A DNA stretch of 35,401 nt from JTS-RE9 sp964649195 (GCA_964649195.1 CAZYPK010000039.1:1-35401), one strand, 5' to 3'; positions 23,830-32,392 are shown, counted from the stretch's first letter. The notes: generated by a model not told the origin, from the letters alone. A program made the numbers and translations.

Positions 23830-24427
23830 GCCCGCGCCCCGTGAAATACTCCGCCAGGTCCACGCCGCGGCCCTGGGCGAGATCGCGCCCGGCCTGCTCC
23901 AGATTTTCCGCGCTCAGCGCATCGGGAACCAGCTTCGCCAATCGAGCGGTCAACGCCGCAAAGTAATCACGGATCACGGCGTGCCCGATCTCCGCGGCGC
24001 ATCGTTGCCCATCCTCCACGCCCGCTTCCGCGCGCGTCGTTCGCCAGGGCGGCTCGCGGTGAGTCATGCGCCACAGTTCGCCCGCGGAGTGCCGCTTGTA
24101 TCGTTCCCAGACGCCTCGAACGAACAGGCGATCGTCGGGCGAAAGAACCTCCGCGCTGCCGCTGGCGGACTTGACGCGGCGGTTCCCGCGGTGCTTGAGC
24201 GCGCGCCAGACTTCGGGCACGGCCGGCCCGTTGCGCCACGCCTTGATCGCTTCATCGAACGCCGGGCGGCCCCGCTGCGCCAGCGACCAGCCCTGCACGT
24301 AGTACAGCAGTTTCTGAATCTGAAGCGGCGTGACCGGCGCAAGACGATCCGACTCCGGCTCGCCGGACGCGAGGTGGATCAGGTAACGCGCGATGTCCAT
24401 CGCCTTTGCCAAATCATGTCCTTTCAC
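23819..24427 (-). CDS. Panacea (DUF4065) domain protein, putative antitoxin
   Basis: About 202 aa. The DUF4065 signature is clear: DIARYLIHLAS, LTP-type VTPLQIQKLLYYVQGWSLAQRG, FDEAIKAWRNGPAVPEVWRALK. This domain has been described as a versatile antitoxin domain neutralising unrelated toxins by direct binding. The C-terminal half (Arg/Ala-rich, DYFAALTARLAKLVPDALS) is unassigned. The start is ambiguous: GTG 24427; TTG 24412, with AAAGGA six nt upstream; or ATG 24400, which matches where I expect the family to begin. A TATAAT on this strand at 24436-24441 would start a transcript around the GTG, making that start nearly leaderless. The gene sits between ABC permease and adaptor. Confidence 0.78.
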   Translation of the reverse strand: MKGHDLAKAMDIARYLIHLASGEPESDRLAPVTPLQIQKLLYYVQGWSLAQRGRPAFDEAIKAWRNGPAVPEVWRALKHRGNRRVKSASGSAEVLSPDDRLFVRGVWERYKRHSAGELWRMTHREPPWRTTRAEAGVEDGQRCAAEIGHAVIRDYFAALTARLAKLVPDALSAENLEQAGRDLAQGRGVDLAEYFTGRGHAL

Positions 24428-24435
24428 TTGCTTTC

Positions 24436-24441
24436 ATTATA
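24436..24441 (-). promoter_or_regulatory. Candidate -10 box (TATAAT) for the Panacea gene
   Basis: On the minus strand a perfect TATAAT lies 9 nt before the GTG codon at 24427, in the 30-nt gap after the ABC permease stop. No TTGACA is present 16-18 nt upstream; that space is the 3' end of the permease gene. If used, it gives the Panacea/57-aa pair its own promoter. Confidence 0.35.
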
Positions 24442-24456
24442 GCATCGCGCATCTTC

Positions 24457-26820
24457 TCACTCCTTCGACTTAAGCACCGAAACCAGATCCAAATGATCCA
24501 GCCTTCTTCGCACCACCAGCCCGGACAAAAGCGACGCGATGATGACGACCGTTGACGCGAATGCAAACGTTTGCCGGCTGACGACCAGCGGGATGCGGAA
24601 CATTTCGGTTTCCATGAACCAGACCATGAACGCGGCCAGGCCGTACCCCATGCACAGGCCCAGCGGAATGGCGACGAGCGTGAGCACGCCCAGCTCGCCC
24701 AGCAGGATGGCGGAGATTTCGCCGCGCGTGAAGCCGATGACGCGGAGCGTCGCCAGTTCCCGGCTGCGCTCCGAGAGCGAGATGCGGGCGGTGTTGTACA
24801 CCACGCCGAACGCGATGATGGAGGCGAAGAGCACGTTGAAGAACTGCATCCGCATCAGGTTCTCGCGGATCGTGTCCTTGAAGCTTTGCAGCGCGGCTTT
24901 TTGCACCGTGACGCCCGCCACCCTGGGGGTGCGCTTCAGCGCGTGGAACAGTTCATCCAGACGGTTCGGGTCGGCCGTGAGATAGGCCCCGGAATACGTC
25001 GCGCCTTCGCGCATCAGCGTGTGTACCGAGTCGATGCGCATGTAGGCATTCGTCCCCGCAAGGTCGGCGATCAACCGGGTCACGGGCACGTCGCGCACCG
25101 GGCGACGCCCCTCCATCACCTCGACGCGCACCATGTCGCCCACTTTCAGCGCGAGCATCTCCGCCAGCTTCTCCGACATCAGCATCCCCTGCGGCGGCAT
25201 CGAATGCGATCGCTCGTGAATGTCCATCACGCGATTGATCTGCGGATCGGCGACCAGCCCCATGATGGCGACGCGCTCGCTCAGGTGGCCGTGGCGAAGG
25301 CGCACCGGGACCGCGCGATAAGGCTCGCTGCGCATCACGCCCGGCAAATGGTCAACCTCGTGGATGACGCGCGAGGAACACGCCTCCGCAAAGCTCACCG
25401 TCATGTCCTGCCGCTGCGCGAGCGTGAACTGGAACTCCATCAGGTAATCGATGGCATCCTTTGAAAACTGCCCGAGAACGAGCACGGAAACCGCCATCGC
25501 GATGCCCAGGCACGACAGGCCGGACTTCACGGGCTTGCGCTCGAGCTGTCGCAGCACCATGCGGGCCGATTGCGCGAGCATGCGCTCCATGCCGATGCGC
25601 TCGGCGATGGTCGGCCGGAAATCCGCGGGCGGCTCGGGGCGCATCGCCTCGGCGGGCGGCAGGATCACCGCGGCGCGCACCGCATGAAGCGTGCCCAGCA
25701 CGCCCGAGCCGATGCTGATGAGCAGCCCCAGGGCGAAGGTGCCCGGATCGAGCCGGAAGTGAAAAATCGGAAAGCGGTAAATCTCGGTGTACATCGCCGT
25801 CATCCCGCGCCCCAGCCATATCCCCGCGCCAAAGCCCAGCGCCACGGCGACCGCCACGATGAGCAGCACGAACTTGAGAAAATGCCGGCCGATCTCATGC
25901 CTGGTGTACCCGAACGCCTTGAGGGCGGCGATCTGCTCGCGCTGCGTGCTGATGAGCCGGGTGATGACGACATTCAAGAGGAACGCGGCGACGCTGAGAA
26001 AGATCGACGGCGCCAGGATCGACATGGTGCGAAGCTGCTTGATCTCATCGGTGAGGAAGCGGTTGGACAGATGATCATCCCGGCCATAGGCCCCGATGCC
26101 GCCGTATGGTTCGGTCAGCGCATCGAGTTGGCGCAGCACCTCCGGCTCACTGGCGCCGCGCATGAGCGTGAGGGTGACATCGTTGAACGCGCCCTCCATG
26201 TCGAACGCGGAGGCGAGTTCGGTGTAGCCCATCCAGAAGATGCCGTAGCGGATGTCGTCGGGCAGCATCTCGCCGGCGCGGATTTGCAGGACATGCTCGG
26301 GCGAAAGCGCGACCCCGACGATGTGCAGCTCCTGCCGGCGTCCGTTGATGATGGCGATGACGGAAGAGCCGGGGTTGAGTTGGTGCTTTTCCGCGAACGC
26401 CTCGCTGACGATCGCCTCGCCCCGACGATCCGGCTCGATGTAGCGGCCCTTGCGCAGATGGATTTCGTTGAGGCCCGGCCCCTGCCGGTCGGGGATCGAG
26501 ACGATGCGCCCCACCGCCGGCTCGCTGAGGCCGGCGACATCGAGCGTGACATCCACGGCGACGCGCGTCTGCACCCTGGCCACGCCGGGAATCGCCTCGA
26601 TGCGCCGGGCCAGGGCGTTGGGGGCGCGTTTGCAGTGGGCGAACACATGGGCGAAGCGGTACCGCTCGTAGTAAGCCTCCTGTGTGATCTGAAGCGACTC
26701 GAGCGTGCTCAGCGACATCACGAACGTGGCCACGCCACACGCCATGACCAGCGCAATGGCGATCGCCTGGCCCTTCATGAGCATCAGGTCACGCACGAGT
26801 TTGCGGTTGAGGGAGGTCAT
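24457..26820 (-). CDS. ABC transporter permease with two FtsX domains
   Basis: A 787-aa inner-membrane protein. TM1 near residues 17-37 (IAIALVMACGVATFVMSL) is followed by a large periplasmic MacB-PCD-like domain, then three helices of FtsX domain 1 (SIFLSVAAFLLNVVITRLI; FVLLIVAVAVALGFGAGIWL; TFALGLLISIGSGVLG). A second helix/periplasmic unit follows (SGLSCLGIAMAVSVLVLG), and FtsX domain 2 at the C-terminus (FFNVLFASIIAFGVVYN; LGVLTLVAIPLGLCMGYG; FASTVVIIASLLSGLVV). Motifs EQIAALKAFGYTRHEIG and RELATLRVIGFTRGEIS are the paired coupling helices. It likely moves lipids or lipoproteins with the ATPase upstream. No clear Shine-Dalgarno precedes ATG 26820; the frame extends upstream into repeat DNA. 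Confidence 0.87.
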   Translation of the reverse strand: MTSLNRKLVRDLMLMKGQAIAIALVMACGVATFVMSLSTLESLQITQEAYYERYRFAHVFAHCKRAPNALARRIEAIPGVARVQTRVAVDVTLDVAGLSEPAVGRIVSIPDRQGPGLNEIHLRKGRYIEPDRRGEAIVSEAFAEKHQLNPGSSVIAIINGRRQELHIVGVALSPEHVLQIRAGEMLPDDIRYGIFWMGYTELASAFDMEGAFNDVTLTLMRGASEPEVLRQLDALTEPYGGIGAYGRDDHLSNRFLTDEIKQLRTMSILAPSIFLSVAAFLLNVVITRLISTQREQIAALKAFGYTRHEIGRHFLKFVLLIVAVAVALGFGAGIWLGRGMTAMYTEIYRFPIFHFRLDPGTFALGLLISIGSGVLGTLHAVRAAVILPPAEAMRPEPPADFRPTIAERIGMERMLAQSARMVLRQLERKPVKSGLSCLGIAMAVSVLVLGQFSKDAIDYLMEFQFTLAQRQDMTVSFAEACSSRVIHEVDHLPGVMRSEPYRAVPVRLRHGHLSERVAIMGLVADPQINRVMDIHERSHSMPPQGMLMSEKLAEMLALKVGDMVRVEVMEGRRPVRDVPVTRLIADLAGTNAYMRIDSVHTLMREGATYSGAYLTADPNRLDELFHALKRTPRVAGVTVQKAALQSFKDTIRENLMRMQFFNVLFASIIAFGVVYNTARISLSERSRELATLRVIGFTRGEISAILLGELGVLTLVAIPLGLCMGYGLAAFMVWFMETEMFRIPLVVSRQTFAFASTVVIIASLLSGLVVRRRLDHLDLVSVLKSKE

Positions 26821-27096
26821 GGGAAAGGGGACAGGAGCAGGAGCAGGGGAGAGATTGAAAAATAGCCATTGCAAAATGCAAAATGAAAATTGAGGAGAAG
26901 GAGACGTACACACTCAGATGATTGGTTGTCTGCTCCGCCATTTTGCAATTTTCATTTTGCAATGACCATTGGCCATTCTCCCCCTTCGTGCCTCAATGCC
27001 TTCAGCCTTCGTGCCTTTCTTCTCCCCTCGCCTTTCAACTCGGAACTCGGAACTCGAAACTCGGAACTTTTCATCCCCTTCGTGCCTTCCTCCCCC
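26821..27096. repeat. Composite repeat (copy B) between ABC permease and ATPase genes
   Basis: No gene seen. On the minus strand, 27080 down to 26923 reads in the same word order as copy A at 19604-19785: GTTCCGAG words, AAAGGC, GGCACGAAG, GGCTGAAGG, GGAGAATGGCCAATGG and TTGCAAAATGGCGGAGCAG, with few differences in the last ~55 bp. An additional inverted stretch (ATAGCCATTGCAAAATGCAA at 26862) can pair with the 26938-26970 segment. The repeat splits what would otherwise be adjacent ATPase and permease genes. Confidence 0.65.
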
Positions 27097-27816
27097 TCAC
27101 CATTTCAATTCGCTCGCCTTCACCTTTTTTTCGTTCGTCTTCACATCCACGATGCAGCCGTCGGAGATCGAGATCACGCGGTCGGCGATGTCGGCGATCA
27201 CCGCGTTGTGCGTGATGACGGCGGTCGTCGTGCCCAGGGTGCGGTTCACGTGTTCGATGACATCGAGCACCTTGATGCCGGTGTGTACGTCCAGCGCCCC
27301 GGTGGGTTCGTCGCACAGCAGCACGCCGGGCCGCTTGGCGACGGCGCGGGCGATGGCGACGCGCTGCTGCTCGCCGCCGGAGAGCTGCGAGGGGAAGTGG
27401 TCCTTGCGGGCCTTGAGGCCCACGAGGTCGAGCGCTTCGACGGGGTCCATCGGATCGCGCGATATCTCGGTGACCAGGGCGACGTTCTCCTTCGCCGTGA
27501 GACTGGGGATGAGGTTGTAGAACTGGAAGACGAACCCGACGTGCGTGCGGCGATACTGCGTGAGCGTGGCGTCGTCGAATGATGTGAGTTCCTGATCAAG
27601 ATAGCGCACGGTGCCGGTCGATGGCGTGTCAAGCCCGCCGAGAATGTTCAGCAACGTGGACTTGCCGCTGCCGGAGGGACCGAGCAGGACGACGAACTCG
27701 CCGGCGAACAGATCGAGATCGACGCCCCGCAGCGCCTGCACATCAACCTCGCCCATGTGATAGGTCTTGGTGAGTCCGCGGGCGGAAAAGACGGGTTCGA
27801 CAGCGGTGACGGGCAT
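27097..27816 (-). CDS. ABC transporter ATP-binding protein (LolD/MacB-type)
   Basis: A 239-aa cytoplasmic ATPase. Walker A GPSGSGKST (residues 46-54), Q-loop FVFQFYNLIPSLTAKENV, signature LSGGEQQ (145-151), Walker B VLLCDEPTGALD (D169, E170) and switch His in AVITHN are all present, so it should be active. It powers the FtsX-type permease encoded next on the same strand. ATG 27816 is chosen because the fold starts there (FSARGLTKTYHMGE); ATG 27846 would add ten residues. Neither has a good ribosome site. A composite repeat of about 280 nt separates it from the permease. Confidence 0.93.
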   Translation of the reverse strand: MPVTAVEPVFSARGLTKTYHMGEVDVQALRGVDLDLFAGEFVVLLGPSGSGKSTLLNILGGLDTPSTGTVRYLDQELTSFDDATLTQYRRTHVGFVFQFYNLIPSLTAKENVALVTEISRDPMDPVEALDLVGLKARKDHFPSQLSGGEQQRVAIARAVAKRPGVLLCDEPTGALDVHTGIKVLDVIEHVNRTLGTTTAVITHNAVIADIADRVISISDGCIVDVKTNEKKVKASELKW

Positions 27817-27851
27817 GAAACGATTGTAGGTGATCCGTCCGCACATCTCCC

Positions 27852-28002
27852 TTCAAGGGCGAAGCCGGCCAGGGGCAGTGGCTCAGTTTGAATCCGGGTG
27901 ACTGGGGCTGAGTCCGCAAAGCCCCGGCCCGATGGAACAGCAAGGCGCCGGGGCGTCGAAGACTCCGCCCCAGCCACCCACAACTTTTCAAGGGCGAAGC
28001 CA
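27852..28002. repeat. Imperfect inverted repeat of the GGCTGGGGCTGAG family bounded by TTCAAGGGCGAAGCC
   Basis: Left arm 27896-27930 (GGGTGACTGGGGCTGAGTCC...) and right arm about 27944-27979 are imperfect reverse complements of the same consensus found at 11049-11162. A 15-bp direct repeat, TTCAAGGGCGAAGCC, occurs on both sides (about 27852 and 27988). It lies in the space between the divergent ABC ATPase and DUF1592 genes, where promoters for both must also lie; I could not identify them. No gene was seen from 27817 to 28117. Confidence 0.55.
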
Positions 28003-28117
28003 CCCGCGCCAACGCTTCAAAATGACGATGATCCGCGCGGCGGTTGTGTTACCGTAATGTGTTCCCGTGACACGATCCCCACGGCACACTCAAGCCGCCC
28101 CATCGAATGGACCGCGT

Positions 28118-31100
28118 ATGAGCATGACGAACCGAAGTGTTTCCATTCAAGCGTTGGCCGGATTGGCGATGATGACCGCCGGCTTGCTGTTCCCCGGCCT
28201 TGCCGCGGCGCAGGGGGAGGATGCCGGGGCTTTCGAGGCGCGGTACGGGAAGGAGATGATTCCGCTCATCGCCCGCTACTGCAACCACTGCCACGAAGGG
28301 GAAGATGCCGAGGCGGAGGTTGATCTTGCGAAGTTCAAGAGCGTGGCGGACCTGCGCAGGAATGCGAAGGTCTGGCAGCAGGTGATGCACATGTTGGAGA
28401 GCGGGCAGATGCCGCCGCGCCAGTCGAAGCAACCCGGTGAAAATGAAAAGCAGGCCCTGCTGTCGTGGGTGAACACCTTTCTCAAAACGGAGGCCAAGGC
28501 TCATGCGGGCGATCCGGGGCGCGTGGTGCTGCGTCGCCTGAGCAACGCGGAATACACTTACACGCTGCGCGATCTCACCGGGGTCGCCTCGCTGGAGCCG
28601 GCGAAGGAGTTTCCCGTGGACGGCGCCGCCGGAGAAGGCTTCACCAACACGGGCAACGCGCTGGTGATGTCGCCCTCGCTGGTGACCAAGTATCTCGATG
28701 CGGGCAAGGCGGTCGCGGCGCATGCGGTGCTGCTGCCCGATGGCATCCGCTTTTCCCCATCGAACAGTCCGCAGGACTGGACCAACGAAACGCTCGCCGA
28801 GATTCGCAGCTTCTATCGCCAATTCACCGACCCGCGCGGCGGCGACCGCGTCAATCTCCAGGGCATCATCTTCCAGACCAACGAAGGAGGCGGACTCCCG
28901 CTGGATCGATACCTCGCCGCGACGATCCAGTGGCGCCAGTCCAAGGCACGGGACCTTCAAGGTCCCGTGCCTAAGAGCCCCGCACCTCAAGACCTCAAAC
29001 AGTTCGCGCTCGATCGAGGCTTGAGTCCCAAGTACCTGGGCATTCTTCTGAGCGCACTCACCGACCGGACGCCTTCGCCGCTGCTCGATCCGATCCGCGC
29101 CCGCTGGGCATCGGCGAAGGTCGCCGATGTTCCCGCGCTGGTGGAGATGATCACCCCCTGGCAGAAATCGCTCTTCAAATTCTCCCGCGTCGGACACATC
29201 GGCAAAATCGGCGGCCCCACGCGCTGGCTCGAACCGGTCAGCCCGATCAGCGAAGGACAAACCATTCGACAATCGCTGGCATCCGATGGCGATGCTTCCG
29301 AAATCATCCTCACCCTGCTGACCACCGACGCGGGCGATGGCAACGAGGGCGACTTCGTGATCTGGCAACAGCCGCGCCTGGTCGCCAAGGGGCGTCCCGA
29401 CATTCTGCTGCGCGATGTGCGGGCCATCAGCGCCGGCATCGCGGCAAGGCGCGCCCGACTGGTCGCCGACACCGCGAAGTATCTCGCAGTCGCCGGTGAA
29501 GCGATCGCCGACAAAGCCGATGCGGATGTGAAGCAACTCGCCCGGAAACATCAACTCGATGAAACGACGCTCCGCGCCTGGCTCGACCACATGGGCGTGG
29601 GCGTCGCCGGTGCGGTGAAAATCGAAGGCCACATGACCACGCGGGTGGACAAGGGCGGCAACTACGACTTCATCAAGGGCTGGCGCATCGCACCGAACCA
29701 GTTGCCTGAGATTCTGGCCAACTCGTCGGATCAGCACGTGCGCGTGCCGGGCAACGTGAAGCCCCACAGCATCGTCGTGCATCCCTCGCCGCAGCTTCGC
29801 GCCGCCATCGGCTGGCAAAGCCCCATCGGCGCGATGATCACCATCGAGGCAACCGTGGCCGATGCCCATCCCGAATGCGGCAACGGAGTCGCCTGGACCA
29901 TCGAACATCGACGCGGAACCAAACGACAACAGCTTCACGCAGGCGTCGCGCAAGGCAACAAGACCTTCGACATCGGCCCGCTCGACAAGATCAGCGTGCT
30001 GCCCGGCGATGTCATCTCGCTGCTGATCGGCCCGCGCGACGGCAATCACTCGTGCGATCTCACCGCGGTCGATCTCAAGCTCACCAGCGATGAGAAGACG
30101 CCGCGCACCTGGAATCTGGCGAAAGAGATTTCACCCGATGTGACCGCAGGCAATCCCCATGCGGATGGACATGGCAACAAGACTGTCTGGCATTTTTATA
30201 CCGAAGCGGATTCCAAAAATCCGCCCGGTAAAACGACGATCATCCCCGCCGGTTCGCTGCTGGCGAAATGGCAAAGCGCCGCATCATCCGAAGAGAAAGC
30301 GAAGCTGGCCGCGCAGGTGCAATCGCTGCTGACAGGTCCCGCTCCGGTGCGGCGCGACAGCGCCGATGGCCTGCTGCGTTCGCAACTGCTTTCGCTCGAT
30401 GGCCCGATCTTTTCATCGCTGCTGCGCGATGCGACAAGCAGCCCGCCGACACCGCAAGTCAATCAGACCCATCAGGCCGATCACGGGGAGCAAGTCAACG
30501 AGTCGTGGGGCCTCGATCCCGCCTTGTTTGGCAAGCATCCCGATGGCGCCGCGATCGATGGCAACAGCCTCTGCGTCCGGGCGCCTTCGATCATCGAGAT
30601 TCGTCTGCCGGTGGAACTCGCCCTGGGCTACGACCTGCAAACCGGCGTTTCGCTGGACCCGCGCACGGGCGGACAGGGCAGCGTGCAGGTGCGGGTCGTC
30701 ACCGGAAAGCAACCCGGCATCGACGATGCCGCGATGAAATCACCGGCGGTCGGCGGCGCGATTCTCATCGGCAAGACCCCCGAAGCGCGAAGGAGGATTG
30801 AAGCATCCTTCAATCAATTCCGCGGGTTGTTTCCCGCCGCCCTCTGCTACGAGAAGATCGTGCCCGTCGATGAGGTGGTCACGCTCACGCTCCATCACCG
30901 CGAGGATGATCACCTGGCCCGCCTCATGCTCGATGAAGCGCAGCAGGCTCATCTCGACAAGCTGTGGGATCAGCTTCATTACATCAGCCGCGATGCGCTG
31001 ACGGTGATCGACGCCCTGGAGCAACTGTTGCAATATGCGACGCAGGACAGCGACCCCAAACCGTTTCTGCATTTGCGCAAGGTGTTTGCGGATCGTGCGC

Positions 31101-32392
31101 AGAAGTTCAACCGGCAACTGATTGATACCCAACCAAAACATCTCGATGCGGTGATTGCATTTGCCGATCGCGCTTATCGCAGGCCGCTCACCGCCATCGA
31201 AGCGGACGAGCTCAAGGCCCTGTATCAGAAGCTGCGCGGCCAGGAGATTCCGCACGAGGAAGCGATTCGCCTGACGCTGGCGCGGGTGCTGGTCTCCCCC
31301 GCGTTTCTCTACCGCGCCGAGAAACCCGTCGCGGGCAAGAAGCAAGGCCCGGTGAGCGATGATGAACTGGCCACGCGGTTGAGCTATTTCCTCTGGTCTT
31401 CATTGCCTGATGATGAGTTGCGACATCTCGCCGCCGTCGGCAGGCTGCGCGATCCGCAGGTGCTTCTCGCCCAGATGAAGCGCATGCTGCAAAATGAGAA
31501 GGCCCGCCGTCTGGCGACGGAGTTTGCGTGTCAGTGGCTGCACATCTACGACTTCGACGAGCTGGATGAAAAGAGCGAGCGCCACTTCCCCGCCTTCCTC
31601 AAGCTGCGCGGCGACATGTACGAGGAATCGATCCGCTTCTTCACCGATCTCTTCCAGAACGGCGGCGGCGTGCTGGACATCCTCGATGCCGATCACGCCA
31701 TCCTCAACGAATCCCTCGCCAAGCACTACAACATCCCCGGCATCACCGGCCCGCAGTGGCGCCGTGTCGAAGGCGTGAAGAAATTCGGGCGCGGCGGGAT
31801 CCTGGCGCAGGCCTCCACGCTCAGCAAGCAGTCCGGCGCCTCGCGCACCAGTCCGATCCTGCGCGGCAACTGGATCAGCGAAGTCCTCCTGGGCGAGAAG
31901 CTGCCACGCCCGCCCAAGGATGTGCCGCAGCTTCCCGAGGATGAATCGGCGTTCGACGGCCTGACCATGCGGCAGATCACCGAGAAGCACAGCAGCGACG
32001 CCCGCTGCGCCGTGTGCCATCAGCGCATCGATGCGATGGGCTTCTCGCTCGAAGCCTTCGACGCCATCGGCAAACGACGGGAAAAGGACATCGCCAACCG
32101 GCCCATCGATGTGAAAGTGAAGGCGATGGACGGCGCGGAGTTTGAGGATGTCGAAGGCCTTCGCCGGTATCTGCTGACGACCCGGCGCGAAGCGTTTGTC
32201 CGTCAGTTTTTCCGCAAACTGCTGGGCTATTCGCTCGGCCGTGCGGTGCAGCTTTCGGATGAGCCGCTGCTCGATGAGATGCGGCGGACGCTGGAAAAGA
32301 ACGGATACAAAATCGAAAAGGCGATGGAGCTGATCGTGCTCAGCAGGCAGTTCAGGGAGATTCGCGGCAGAGAGAGTGCGTATGATGAATGA
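28118..32392 (+). CDS. Giant secreted planctomycete cytochrome protein (PSCyt / DUF1587 / 1595 / 1592 / 1588 / 1585)
   Basis: A 1424-aa exported protein. The signal peptide (residues 1 to about 32, ending GLAAAQG) is followed by heme-type motif CNHCH (C55, C58, H59), then LRRLSNAEYTYTLRDLTG (DUF1587). A long middle region with beta-rich carbohydrate-binding-like segments follows, then AYRRPLTAIEADEL (DUF1595), TRLSYFLWSSLPDDEL (DUF1592), HAILNESLAKHYNIPG..RGGILAQAS (DUF1588), a second heme-type CAVCH (C1297, C1300, H1301) and the DUF1585 C-terminus. This set is typical of planctomycetes; its function is not established. The start is chosen at the signal peptide; ATG 28124 and GTG 28067 are alternatives. 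A palindrome is embedded in frame at 28945. The DUF1552 partner lies 0.8 kb downstream. Confidence 0.87.
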   Translation: MSMTNRSVSIQALAGLAMMTAGLLFPGLAAAQGEDAGAFEARYGKEMIPLIARYCNHCHEGEDAEAEVDLAKFKSVADLRRNAKVWQQVMHMLESGQMPPRQSKQPGENEKQALLSWVNTFLKTEAKAHAGDPGRVVLRRLSNAEYTYTLRDLTGVASLEPAKEFPVDGAAGEGFTNTGNALVMSPSLVTKYLDAGKAVAAHAVLLPDGIRFSPSNSPQDWTNETLAEIRSFYRQFTDPRGGDRVNLQGIIFQTNEGGGLPLDRYLAATIQWRQSKARDLQGPVPKSPAPQDLKQFALDRGLSPKYLGILLSALTDRTPSPLLDPIRARWASAKVADVPALVEMITPWQKSLFKFSRVGHIGKIGGPTRWLEPVSPISEGQTIRQSLASDGDASEIILTLLTTDAGDGNEGDFVIWQQPRLVAKGRPDILLRDVRAISAGIAARRARLVADTAKYLAVAGEAIADKADADVKQLARKHQLDETTLRAWLDHMGVGVAGAVKIEGHMTTRVDKGGNYDFIKGWRIAPNQLPEILANSSDQHVRVPGNVKPHSIVVHPSPQLRAAIGWQSPIGAMITIEATVADAHPECGNGVAWTIEHRRGTKRQQLHAGVAQGNKTFDIGPLDKISVLPGDVISLLIGPRDGNHSCDLTAVDLKLTSDEKTPRTWNLAKEISPDVTAGNPHADGHGNKTVWHFYTEADSKNPPGKTTIIPAGSLLAKWQSAASSEEKAKLAAQVQSLLTGPAPVRRDSADGLLRSQLLSLDGPIFSSLLRDATSSPPTPQVNQTHQADHGEQVNESWGLDPALFGKHPDGAAIDGNSLCVRAPSIIEIRLPVELALGYDLQTGVSLDPRTGGQGSVQVRVVTGKQPGIDDAAMKSPAVGGAILIGKTPEARRRIEASFNQFRGLFPAALCYEKIVPVDEVVTLTLHHREDDHLARLMLDEAQQAHLDKLWDQLHYISRDALTVIDALEQLLQYATQDSDPKPFLHLRKVFADRAQKFNRQLIDTQPKHLDAVIAFADRAYRRPLTAIEADELKALYQKLRGQEIPHEEAIRLTLARVLVSPAFLYRAEKPVAGKKQGPVSDDELATRLSYFLWSSLPDDELRHLAAVGRLRDPQVLLAQMKRMLQNEKARRLATEFACQWLHIYDFDELDEKSERHFPAFLKLRGDMYEESIRFFTDLFQNGGGVLDILDADHAILNESLAKHYNIPGITGPQWRRVEGVKKFGRGGILAQASTLSKQSGASRTSPILRGNWISEVLLGEKLPRPPKDVPQLPEDESAFDGLTMRQITEKHSSDARCAVCHQRIDAMGFSLEAFDAIGKRREKDIANRPIDVKVKAMDGAEFEDVEGLRRYLLTTRREAFVRQFFRKLLGYSLGRAVQLSDEPLLDEMRRTLEKNGYKIEKAMELIVLSRQFREIRGRESAYDE
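28945..28971. repeat. 27-nt perfect palindrome inside the DUF1592-family gene
   Basis: GGCACGGGACCTT (28945-28957) and AAGGTCCCGTGCC (28959-28971) pair perfectly around a single C. It is in frame and codes for a polar stretch (KARDLQGPVPK) just before the conserved-looking LSPKYLGILL segment. The outer GGCACGG/CCGTGCC matches the intergenic palindrome at 17159-17185, pointing to insertion of an intergenic-type repeat into a gene. Confidence 0.65.

Noticed and set aside
22471..23844. 457-aa plus-strand frame
   Set aside because: It is antisense to the HlyD-type adaptor, which has clear family motifs.
28049..30049. 666-aa minus-strand frame
   Set aside because: It is antisense to the DUF1592-family gene with no recognisable motif.
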